Part shown: positions 27,015 through 34,203 of the stretch, one piece after another | Numbering within the stretch: position 1 is the first letter of the stretch | Layout of the letters: the number at the start of each line of letters is the position of its first letter | Assembly: GCA_017307735.1 (NCBI GenBank) | Contig: JAFKGR010000010.1 | Span: forward strand, 62,001 to 126,000 | Direction of reading: 5' to 3' | Source of the DNA: Chitinophagaceae bacterium | GTDB lineage: Bacteria; Bacteroidota; Bacteroidia; Chitinophagales; Chitinophagaceae | Length of the DNA stretch: 64,000 bases | Translations under genes and position numbers: made by a program | The notes under the pieces: generated by a model | What the model saw: the letters and a program-made list of their open reading frames with translations, nothing else | What the model was told of the DNA's origin: nothing | Databases searched by the model: none

Positions 27015-28391
27015 ATGAAATACTTAAAAATATTCAGCATCGTCTCCTTCGGCATCCTTTTTTGTTTACCGCAAGTCAATGCGCAAAAAGAAACGCCACC
27101 CGCTCCAAAGGCTCCTAAAGATTTTGTGTTGCCCGCCAAAAAACAAATTACACTTGGCAATGGCATGCGTGCTACACTTGTGCAATATGGCCAGGTTCCC
27201 AAAGTGACCGTATTGCTTTCCTTAAAAACAGGGGAAATGAATGAAAATGACCATCAGGTCTGGCTTTCTGATGTGCTTGCCCGGATGATGGAACAGGGAA
27301 CTGAGACGATGAATGCCGGACAATTGCAAAGAAAAATTGCAGAGATGGGAGGAAGTATTGGAATCCATTCAGGATCCTATCAATTTTCAGTCTCGGCTTC
27401 AGCATTGTCAGAAAACGTGATTGATTTAATAAAATTAATTTCTGATTTAGTGATGCATCCTGCATTTCCGGAATCCCAATTGAATCGGATAAAAAATGAT
27501 TTTAAAAGAAACCTGGCTGTGCAGAAAGAAGAACCGCAATTGATGGCACAGGCGAAATTTTCGGAAATTATTTATGGGAATAACAGTCCTTATGGGAGGA
27601 TGTTTCCTACGAACGAAATGCTGGACGATTATACACTCGGCGATGTGAAAAAGTTTTATGAAGAAAATTTCGGAGCCAAAAGAGCCGTGTTGTATGTAGC
27701 CGGTGTATTTAATGAAGGAGAAGTAAGCAAAGCCATCGAAGCTGCGTTCAAAGGCTGGAAACAAGGATCGGGTGCTACTTATCCCGATGATAACTTTAAA
27801 TACAAACCACAGACTGCCATCATCAACCGGAAAGGTGCACCTCAAACCACTGTGTTTATGGGATTGCCCGTCATTGATCCGAAAAATCCGGATTACATGA
27901 AGCTAACGATTGCCAATTCCCTCTTGGGAGGGTCTTTTGGTTCGCGTATCACACGCAACATCCGCGAAGACAAAGGTTATACCTATTCTCCATTCAGCAC
28001 TATCAACAATATGCCGGGAATAAGTGTTTGGTATGAGGATGCCGATATTACGAGTGAACATACCATAGATGCTATCAGTGAAATCAAAAAAGAGATTTTG
28101 AGGCTTGCTGATACTATCCCATCTCAGCAGGAGATGTTGGGAATACAACGAAATGAAGCGGGTCTTTATATTCTTAAAAATTCTTCTCCTGACAATATCA
28201 TCGGACAATTGAATTTTATGGATCATTTCGGCCTAAGCGATAGTTATCTTTCAGATATGGTAAAAAATATTTACGCAGTTACTCCCGAAGAAGTTTCTGC
28301 AATGGTTAAGAAATATATCGATCCGGATAAAATGTCGCTTGTGATGGTTGGAGATGAAGAACAAATAAAGGCGCAGGATAAGGAGAAATAG
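27015..28391 (+). CDS. M16 peptidase-like protein lacking the zinc motif (partner subunit)
   Basis: 458 residues with signal peptide (about 1-23). The fold is M16 throughout (LGNGMRATLV, GGSFGSRITRNIREDKGYTYSPFS is replaced by the expected glycine-rich region near 300), but the position of HXXEH reads LARMMEQGT, so no zinc can bind. It pairs with the upstream active M16 protein as the non-catalytic subunit that helps close the substrate chamber. The genes are clearly in one operon and probably arose by duplication. Confidence 0.9.
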   Translation: MKYLKIFSIVSFGILFCLPQVNAQKETPPAPKAPKDFVLPAKKQITLGNGMRATLVQYGQVPKVTVLLSLKTGEMNENDHQVWLSDVLARMMEQGTETMNAGQLQRKIAEMGGSIGIHSGSYQFSVSASALSENVIDLIKLISDLVMHPAFPESQLNRIKNDFKRNLAVQKEEPQLMAQAKFSEIIYGNNSPYGRMFPTNEMLDDYTLGDVKKFYEENFGAKRAVLYVAGVFNEGEVSKAIEAAFKGWKQGSGATYPDDNFKYKPQTAIINRKGAPQTTVFMGLPVIDPKNPDYMKLTIANSLLGGSFGSRITRNIREDKGYTYSPFSTINNMPGISVWYEDADITSEHTIDAISEIKKEILRLADTIPSQQEMLGIQRNEAGLYILKNSSPDNIIGQLNFMDHFGLSDSYLSDMVKNIYAVTPEEVSAMVKKYIDPDKMSLVMVGDEEQIKAQDKEK

Positions 28392-28826
28392 AATCAATTT
28401 GCTATTGCAAATAATTCAGTTTTCAATTTTCACTATTGGAGTTAACAGCTTTTAAAGATTCCTGTGCCGCGGGGGATCAAATACTCATGCATCTTAGTTC
28501 TACTTGGATCTGGTGATCTTCAGGCAGGGATCATTATAATATATATGGTAACTCAATATTTCTAAGTCTCGATAATATAGTTTCCGGCCACCATGTTTTA
28601 TTTTGTGAAGCTCCATTTGAGTTTTTCCAATATTTCATTTGATGATAAGCCTTGTTATTGGTTAATGCAGCTGGTAAATTGTGTGTATGCTTCAATGAAA
28701 AAGAAAACTCCCTGACCTTCCTATAATCATAAGGGTACCGCTAAAAAACTTTAAGAAATCAATACCCAATTCAGGAATTGATTGAAGTTGTTTCCACGGA
28801 CTTTTTCTGTGAGTTTTTTTCGAAAG

Positions 28827-28840
28827 ATGATTTAAATCAT
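28827..28840. promoter_or_regulatory. FNR-like palindrome ATGATTTAAATCAT
   Basis: A perfect 14-bp palindrome with TGAT-N4-ATCA, the core of Crp/FNR-type operators (FNR consensus TTGAT-N4-ATCAA). It lies about 125 bp upstream of the predicted transcription start of the cytochrome operon. A Crp-type regulator is encoded near the end of this gene run. The assignment is inference. Confidence 0.45.
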
Positions 28841-28946
28841 ATCTGTAGCTCATTTCTACAACAGAATCTCAGTTGAATGTTCTAATCCTGACACGGATCA
28901 TACAGATGCCCCAACGGGTATCATAAATCTCCACTTATGCCATAGA

Positions 28947-28954
28947 TACTTTTG
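28947..28954 (+). promoter_or_regulatory. -7 promoter box of the YceI/cytochrome operon
   Basis: TACTTTTG is an exact TAnnTTTG match 43 bp ahead of the first ATG. No TTG is found at the -33 position, consistent with a promoter that needs an activator. Confidence 0.5.
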
Positions 28955-28997
28955 GGTCTGAAAATTAACTGATTCATCACTTCTGAAAAAAAAATTT

Positions 28998-29699
28998 ATG
29001 AAAGTTCTAAAATTCTTTAAAAGCAAATCCCTCCTGTTTGCCTTGATTCTCATTTCAGGAATGGGATATTTTATCAATGGTTGTACTCATGAAGATGATT
29101 TGCTCATGGTAAGTACTCCCAAAATTGAACGTGGCAACCTGGTGTTGAAATTTCCTTCCGATCCTTCAGTTGCTTTTGACAAAACCCACGGGAATGTAGG
29201 CTGGGAAACACCCTATCTCGGTGGCCTGTCTGTACTGACCGGACGGTTCAACAAATTTGGATTTACCAGTTTTAATTTTGACGAATCTAATCCGGCCAAT
29301 ACCAGTTTTGAAGCATGGGTTCAGGTAAATTCGGTCAACACAAGTGAACCAGGACGGGACGGCGGCTGCCTCCAGACTACGTTTGGAACAACCACTACCA
29401 TGACTACCGAAACCGCCAACATGGCTATTATTAAATCAAAGTCAGTAGAACTAAGCCCTTCCGACAAAGGATACATTGTAAAGTTTGATCTCACATTTCA
29501 TGGAGCCACAAAAGAACTCACTGGTAAACTGACCTTCAGCGGAGAAGTTTCTACGGGATCAGATGCCACTGCCCAGGATAATTATGGGTTCAATTTTGAA
29601 TTCCAGTTTCTTGCCAAAACAGACTTTGGCATTGCTTCAAATGATATAGCCGATAATATAACGGTTAAGTGCAATGCAATTTTCAGACAAAAAAAATAG
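28998..29699 (+). CDS. YceI-like lipoprotein
   Basis: 233 residues with a lipobox (INGC, Cys near 29), so it is anchored in a membrane facing the periplasm or outside. The body follows the YceI lipocalin-like pattern: VAFDKTHGNVGWETPY at the start of the barrel, TGRFNKFGF, VNSVNTSEPGRD in the RD region, FDLTFHGATKELTGKLTF and the closing TDFGI. YceI proteins bind polyisoprenoid or other long lipids, and several occur next to cytochromes b or c. An insertion rich in Thr (residues about 130-140) is unusual. It is the first gene of the electron-transfer operon; a quinone-binding role is possible but unproven. Confidence 0.75.
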   Translation: MKVLKFFKSKSLLFALILISGMGYFINGCTHEDDLLMVSTPKIERGNLVLKFPSDPSVAFDKTHGNVGWETPYLGGLSVLTGRFNKFGFTSFNFDESNPANTSFEAWVQVNSVNTSEPGRDGGCLQTTFGTTTTMTTETANMAIIKSKSVELSPSDKGYIVKFDLTFHGATKELTGKLTFSGEVSTGSDATAQDNYGFNFEFQFLAKTDFGIASNDIADNITVKCNAIFRQKK

Positions 29700-29735
29700 G
29701 CCGCTAAACCATTTGGAAACTAAAAAGATCGTTTT

Positions 29736-30116
29736 ATGAAATCTAAAATAATCATAGTACTCGGTATCATTCTGATCGGGTTGGCGGGTTGTTATAAAGA
29801 TATACTCAGCCCCGGCCAGGATCCTACCGCACCACCGCAGGACGTGAGTTTCAGCGGCGACCTGTTACCATTATTTGTGGCCAATTGCTCGGCCTCGGGA
29901 TGTCACGATGCCAACGGAACCCACAAACCTTCCCTGACGGCAGAAAATGCATATAATTCCATCAAATCAGGTGGATTTGTAAACATATTGGTGCCAAACC
30001 AAAGCATCTTATACGGCGAAGTTAAATCAGGGAGTATGCCTCCGGGAGGTGCATTGAGGCCTGCTGACGTACAAAAAATACTGGACTGGATCCGCAATGG
30101 TGCAAAGGATAATTAA
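29736..30116 (+). CDS. Small monohaem cytochrome c lipoprotein with a CX4CH motif
   Basis: 126 residues with lipobox LAGC. The only haem-binding candidate is C51-SASG-C56-H57, a CX4CH spacing rather than CXXCH, followed by a methionine in SGSMPPGG (near 105) that could be the sixth haem ligand. CX4CH haem sites are known from tetrahaem cytochrome c3 and in Bacteroidota/planctomycete-type cytochrome domains. The protein is probably a surface or periplasmic electron carrier of the operon. Whether the fused CcsBA at 8.3-11.7 kb can mature this spacing is unknown. Confidence 0.78.
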   Translation: MKSKIIIVLGIILIGLAGCYKDILSPGQDPTAPPQDVSFSGDLLPLFVANCSASGCHDANGTHKPSLTAENAYNSIKSGGFVNILVPNQSILYGEVKSGSMPPGGALRPADVQKILDWIRNGAKDN

Positions 30117-30139
30117 TTAAAAAAAATAAAAATCATTTT

Positions 30140-31066
30140 ATGCAATCCATAGTTTATAATACGGTATTCCGGTTTTTCAGATATGCCTGTTTGGGATTAT
30201 GCGCAGTGCTTATCAACGCTGCAGCTTTTGCACAGGAGGATAGTACACAAACGGAAGTACCAGCGCAGGAAATAAGAAAGCCGCGACCGGTGAAAAATAC
30301 ATTCTCCAGTATCTGGATTATTGACAACCAAACCGTAATGGTTCCCGTAAAAAATACTTTTGAAATTGATATCATGCACCGGTTCGGTACGGTCAAAAAC
30401 GGGTATGACGATTTCTGGGGCTTATTTTCTCCGTCCAATATCAGGTTGGGTTTTAGCTACGTTCCCATTAATAATCTGATGGTCGGCGTATCTATTACCA
30501 AACTCAATATGACCTGGGAGGGATACGGAAAATATGCCATCATCAAACAAACGCCGGGAGAATATCCGGTGAGTGTTACTTATTTTGGTGATGTCGCTTT
30601 TGACAGCCGTAAGAAAGACAATTTTGTTCACTTCTCCGACAGGCTGATGTTTTTTAACCAGTTGATCATTGCCAGAAAAATAACTGATAAACTTTCCCTT
30701 CAGGTAGCGCCGAGCCATACTCACGTGAATATTGTGAACGGATATTTCTATGAACCCGGCAAATACAGAGGTGTGATGGATCATGATCATTTTGCCGTTT
30801 CATTCTCCGGCAGGTACCAACTGAAAGATGCAATGGCGGTGATTGCCAACTACGATCAACCCATTACCAAACACCGCTCAGGCAATCCTTCACCAAATGT
30901 TTCGTTTGGCCTTGAGATGAGCACCAGCGGACATGCGTTCCAGTTTTTCATTGGAAATTATTCGGCGATTATTCCTGAACGCAATAATTATTTTAACCAC
31001 AACAACCCGGCTAATATATCCCAATATCTCATTGGTTTTAATATAACCAGGTTGTGGAATTATTAA
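30140..31066 (+). CDS. DUF5777 family outer-membrane beta-barrel protein
   Basis: 308 residues with signal peptide (cleavage near AAAFAQ). The body is of alternating beta strands and contains the DUF5777 signature IDIMHRFGTVKNGYDDFWGLF followed by NIRLGFSYVPINNLMVG. Members of this family are found beside c-type cytochromes and YceI proteins in Bacteroidota; their function is not established. Here it is 23 bp after the CX4CH cytochrome gene and 22 bp before another cytochrome gene, which suggests a porin-like role connecting periplasmic electron carriers with the outside. That role is inference. Confidence 0.85.
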   Translation: MQSIVYNTVFRFFRYACLGLCAVLINAAAFAQEDSTQTEVPAQEIRKPRPVKNTFSSIWIIDNQTVMVPVKNTFEIDIMHRFGTVKNGYDDFWGLFSPSNIRLGFSYVPINNLMVGVSITKLNMTWEGYGKYAIIKQTPGEYPVSVTYFGDVAFDSRKKDNFVHFSDRLMFFNQLIIARKITDKLSLQVAPSHTHVNIVNGYFYEPGKYRGVMDHDHFAVSFSGRYQLKDAMAVIANYDQPITKHRSGNPSPNVSFGLEMSTSGHAFQFFIGNYSAIIPERNNYFNHNNPANISQYLIGFNITRLWNY

Positions 31067-31088
31067 TTCACCTTCTAAAACAAAAATC

Positions 31089-31499
31089 ATGAAATCAAAA
31101 AAACTATTTCTCGTTGTTGCTGCAATTTTATTTTTTATCGGAACAAGTTTTATGCTTGAAATGCAACCTCTGCAGAAAGCCTGGCCCGTTCCCGCCGCCG
31201 CCAAAGCAAAAAAGAATCCCATAGCAAGTAATGCTGAATCCCTTAAAGCCGGAAAAGAATTGTGGAACAAGCATTGCAAATCGTGCCATGGCACAAAGGG
31301 ATTGGGCGACGGAACCAAAGCAAGTCAGTTGAAGACCGATCCGGGCGATTTTTCCAAACCTGCTTTTCAGGCGCAAACCGATGGGGAAATGTTTTACCGC
31401 TTGTCCGAAGGCCGCGAGGATATGCCTTCTTTCAAAAAGAAACTTCCCGATGAAGAGGACCGTTGGAACCTGGTAAATTTTATGAGGACACTTAAATAG
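31089..31499 (+). CDS. Monohaem class I cytochrome c
   Basis: 136 residues with an N-terminal signal/anchor (about 5-25). The haem motif is C63-KS-C66-H67 within GKELWNKHCKSCHGTKGLGDG, and DMPSFKKKLPDEEDRWNLVNFMR at the C-terminus gives the usual methionine ligand and last helix of class I cytochromes. It is a soluble or anchored periplasmic electron carrier and the likely electron acceptor or donor of the downstream FeS/NrfD membrane module. A strong hairpin follows the stop codon. Confidence 0.92.
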   Translation: MKSKKLFLVVAAILFFIGTSFMLEMQPLQKAWPVPAAAKAKKNPIASNAESLKAGKELWNKHCKSCHGTKGLGDGTKASQLKTDPGDFSKPAFQAQTDGEMFYRLSEGREDMPSFKKKLPDEEDRWNLVNFMRTLK

Positions 31500-31505
31500 C
31501 AGTGG

Positions 31506-31562
31506 GAATTACAGATTTTTCTAAGGTGGATGAATGGGTGAAACATTCATCCACTGTAATTC
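31506..31562 (+). other. Long intercistronic hairpin in the cytochrome/NrfD operon
   Basis: GTGGATGAATG (31526-31536) pairs perfectly with CATTCATCCAC (31544-31554) around a 7-nt loop; outside it GAATTACA (31506-31513) pairs with TGTAATTC (31555-31562), leaving a 12-nt bulge on the 5' side. No proper T run follows. It could be a transcript-stability or processing element, or a leaky terminator that divides the operon into two expression levels. Confidence 0.65.
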
Positions 31563-31621
31563 AATTTTCCTGATCTGAGTAAAGCAGGTCAATCATTCAT
31601 GATGAAATCAAATTCATTAAA

Positions 31622-31858
31622 ATGCAAGAAGTACAGAAAACCAATTCAAGAAAAAAATTTATCCTGCTGGGTGTTACAGCGCTTTCTTCCCTGGGCATGA
31701 TGAAAGTTTTTAAGGGGTCAAAAAGGAAAAAACCGGAAACAGTAAAAATGCTTTCACAGGATGGGAAATTGGTAGAAATTCCCCAAACCCTTTTGAGCAA
31801 AGCATCCGCGAGGAAGATAAGTGACAAAGAACTTCAGCAATGGATAAAAAACAAATAA
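31622..31858 (+). CDS. Small Tat-like protein related to the N-terminal extension of the downstream FeS protein
   Basis: 78 residues: a short basic start (NSRKKFILLGVTALSS) resembling a degenerate Tat or signal-anchor sequence, then a basic linker and a C-terminal segment VKMLSQDGKLVEIPQTLLSKA. That segment aligns by eye with VKLLSVNGEVIEVDKAFLKPV in the N-terminal region of the next protein, so the two probably share a small domain. No cofactor motif is present. It may be an assembly factor or accessory subunit of the FeS/NrfD complex. It starts 6 bp before the FeS gene on the same strand. Confidence 0.65.
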   Translation: MQEVQKTNSRKKFILLGVTALSSLGMMKVFKGSKRKKPETVKMLSQDGKLVEIPQTLLSKASARKISDKELQQWIKNK

Positions 31859-31864
31859 ATTATT

Positions 31865-32800
31865 ATGTCGGAAAACAATAATCAAAAATCAAGAAGAGAA
31901 TTTCTTTTGTCCGGATTGCTTGCATCTGCCGCCGTTGCCGGATGCAGTGACGATAATGACAACCCATTTGTCACGGAAGAAAATGTTGCTCCTTCGGGAG
32001 AAAAAGTAAAACTGCTTTCGGTGAATGGAGAGGTGATAGAAGTGGACAAAGCCTTTCTGAAACCCGTACCCAATTTGCCAAAACTTTCCAATCAGGAAGA
32101 AAGGAAGGGTATCCCGGGTAAAAAGTTTGTGATGGTAATAGATTTATCGCGTTGCAAGAATTTGAGAAAATGCCAGGAAGCGTGCAACCACATGCATCAC
32201 GTACATCCGGGGCAAAACTGGATAAAGATACTCAGTATGCAGGATGGAGAAAATACTGCACCATATTGGCAACCGACTACATGTATGCATTGTGATGAGC
32301 CGCCTTGTGTTAAAGTATGCCCGGTGGATGCTACTTTCAAAAGACAGGATGGCATTGTGCTGATTGATGCCAATCGCTGTATCGGTTGCCGTTTTTGTAT
32401 GGCCGCTTGCCCTTATTCCACAAGGGTTTTCAACTGGGAGGAACCCAAGCTTCCCAAAGAAGTGGAGGAACAACCTTATTCGTGCGAGACCAGCCTGCCA
32501 CAGAAAAAAGGCACAGTGAGCAAATGTGATTTCTGCCCCGATATGACCAGGCAGGGAAAACTGCCTCATTGCGTTACCGCTTGTCCCAATGGTGTTTTCA
32601 TGTTTGGCGATATGAATGAGGATACCGTTTCCAACGGCGCAGAAACATTTCGCTTTAGCGATCTGATCAGAGATAAGGCAGGTTACAGGCTGATGGAGGA
32701 TTTGGGCACCCGGCCAAGTGTATATTATCTGCCTCCGGTAAACCGCAATTTCCCTTATGAATCGGGATTAGAAAACAGCGATGAACACAGAAAATCTTAA
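31865..32800 (+). CDS. Tat-exported 4Fe-4S ferredoxin-like subunit (PsrB/NrfC/DmsB type)
   Basis: 311 residues. The N-terminus has a Tat motif (SRREFLLSG) and also a lipobox-like AVAGC at the end of the hydrophobic stretch. The core has four cysteine groups of the DmsB/NrfC family: CKNLRKCQEACNH, CMHCDEPPCVKVCP, CIGCRFCMAACP and CDFCPDMTRQGKLPHCVTACP, enough for four [4Fe-4S] clusters. Such subunits pass electrons between an NrfD-type quinol site and a periplasmic catalytic or cytochrome partner. Its stop overlaps the NrfD start by 20 bp. A small N-terminal domain is shared with the preceding gene. Confidence 0.92.
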   Translation: MSENNNQKSRREFLLSGLLASAAVAGCSDDNDNPFVTEENVAPSGEKVKLLSVNGEVIEVDKAFLKPVPNLPKLSNQEERKGIPGKKFVMVIDLSRCKNLRKCQEACNHMHHVHPGQNWIKILSMQDGENTAPYWQPTTCMHCDEPPCVKVCPVDATFKRQDGIVLIDANRCIGCRFCMAACPYSTRVFNWEEPKLPKEVEEQPYSCETSLPQKKGTVSKCDFCPDMTRQGKLPHCVTACPNGVFMFGDMNEDTVSNGAETFRFSDLIRDKAGYRLMEDLGTRPSVYYLPPVNRNFPYESGLENSDEHRKS

Positions 32801-34160
32801 AATATCTACCGTGGAAAATCTAATTACAACACCGCCGAAATCCAAAGCGAAGTCAGACGAAATTATCCGCGATCTGCTACCGCAAAAATTTGGCAGGCAG
32901 GGAATGATCTGGGTGGCAGTACTGACCGCCATTTGTTGCGTCGGAGCTTTTGCATATTACCGCCAGTTAAAGCATGGCCTTGTGGTAACAAATATGAGGG
33001 ATTATGTTTCGTGGGGAATTTATATTTCCAACTTCGTATTCTTTGTGGCCATCAGCCTTGTGGGTTCATTGATCACAGCTATTTTCCGTCTCTCAAATGT
33101 AAAGTGGAGTACGCCCCTGACGAGAATTGCAGAAATCATCGCTGTATCCGCCATCGTCTTTGCCTCCCTCATCATCATTGTTGACATGGGACGCCCGGAG
33201 AGGTTACTCAATTTGTTTTTGCACGGCCGTATCCAGTCTCCCATTTTGTGGGATGTGATTGTGATTGGCACTTACTTTTTCATCAGCGTTCTTTTATTAT
33301 ACTTTCCTCTTTTGCCCGATTTCAAAATACTTATCCGGTTCAAAGAAAAAACCGGTAAGAAATTGAACAGATTATACCGCTTTCAGGGTTCATTCTGGAA
33401 GGGAACCAAAGAGCAATTTAAAATAAGCGACAAGTCTATCAACATTCTTTGCATTACGATCATACCTGTTGCATTTTGTATTCATACTGTTACATCATGG
33501 CTTTTCGCTACCACTTACCGGCCCGGTTGGGACAGCACCAACTTCGGCGCCTATTTTATCTCCGGCGCATTTTTGGTTGGCGCCGGAGGAGTGGTGGTTG
33601 CCATGTACATGTTTCGCCGGGCCTATCGCCTGGAAAAATATATCACCGATATGCATTTTGAAAAGATGGGCAGAATGGTGGTTTTGCTGGCATTTTTGTA
33701 TCTGTATTTCAATATCAATGAATATCTCATTCCTGCTTTTAAGATGAAGAAAATGGAGGCACATCATCTGACTGAATTATTTGCCGGTGAATACGCTCCG
33801 CTTTTCTGGTTTACCATTTTTATCGGAATGATTCTTCCCGTCATCATTTTATTGTTTAAAAAGGGAAGAAAGCCAAAGCCCGCCTTCATTGCTGGGGTTA
33901 TGGTAGTGGTGGGTGCGTGGTTCAAACGTTACCTGATTGTAACGCCGACTTTGTTGAATCCGCTGCTTCCGATGCAAAATGTGCCGGAGAATTTCAAACA
34001 TTATTTTCCAAGCTGGGAAGAATGGGCCATAGCCATGGGATCTCTTTCGGGAGCGCTGCTTCTCATCACTCTCTTTGCAAGAATTTATCCCATCATCCCC
34101 ATTCATGAAACGATTGAGGAGCAAAATAAAACAGATGAAAAAATCTCTCTCGTTGAATAA
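32781..34160 (+). CDS. NrfD/PsrC-family membrane subunit (quinol-interacting)
   Basis: 459 residues with about nine to ten membrane helices and a cytoplasmic N-terminal extension (about 1-50). The family pattern is seen in NMRDYVSWGIYISNFVFFVAISLVGSL, VDMGRPERLLNLFLHGR and the helix with SPILWDVIVIGTYFF. NrfD-like proteins oxidise or reduce menaquinol at the periplasmic side and couple to the FeS subunit. In known systems (PsrABC, NrfABCD, alternative complex III) a catalytic or multihaem subunit is present as well; here only c-type cytochromes are seen. The gene overlaps the FeS gene and is probably translationally coupled to it. Confidence 0.92.
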   Translation: MNTENLKISTVENLITTPPKSKAKSDEIIRDLLPQKFGRQGMIWVAVLTAICCVGAFAYYRQLKHGLVVTNMRDYVSWGIYISNFVFFVAISLVGSLITAIFRLSNVKWSTPLTRIAEIIAVSAIVFASLIIIVDMGRPERLLNLFLHGRIQSPILWDVIVIGTYFFISVLLLYFPLLPDFKILIRFKEKTGKKLNRLYRFQGSFWKGTKEQFKISDKSINILCITIIPVAFCIHTVTSWLFATTYRPGWDSTNFGAYFISGAFLVGAGGVVVAMYMFRRAYRLEKYITDMHFEKMGRMVVLLAFLYLYFNINEYLIPAFKMKKMEAHHLTELFAGEYAPLFWFTIFIGMILPVIILLFKKGRKPKPAFIAGVMVVVGAWFKRYLIVTPTLLNPLLPMQNVPENFKHYFPSWEEWAIAMGSLSGALLLITLFARIYPIIPIHETIEEQNKTDEKISLVE

Positions 34161-34203
34161 TATGAAATAGCGGAAATAACGGGAGAAATAAAATTTGATT
34201 AAA

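Larger units (their letters stand above)
28392..28997. other. 606-bp intergenic region upstream of the YceI/cytochrome/NrfD gene run
   Basis: No coding frame or RNA gene is recognised. Two things stand out: an exact FNR-like palindrome at 28827-28840 and an exact -7 box TACTTTTG at 28947-28954. The first 400 bp are AT-rich with no clear structure. Confidence 0.5.

Noticed and set aside
28392..28997. Hidden small gene or RNA in the longest intergenic gap
   Set aside because: No sustained frame on either strand, no tRNA-like T-loop and no strong stem-loop series were found; only regulatory words are supported.
32781..32800. 20-bp overlap of FeS and NrfD genes as a wrong start for NrfD
   Set aside because: The N-terminal extension of NrfD from this ATG is followed by family sequence, and small overlaps are normal in coupled subunit genes.
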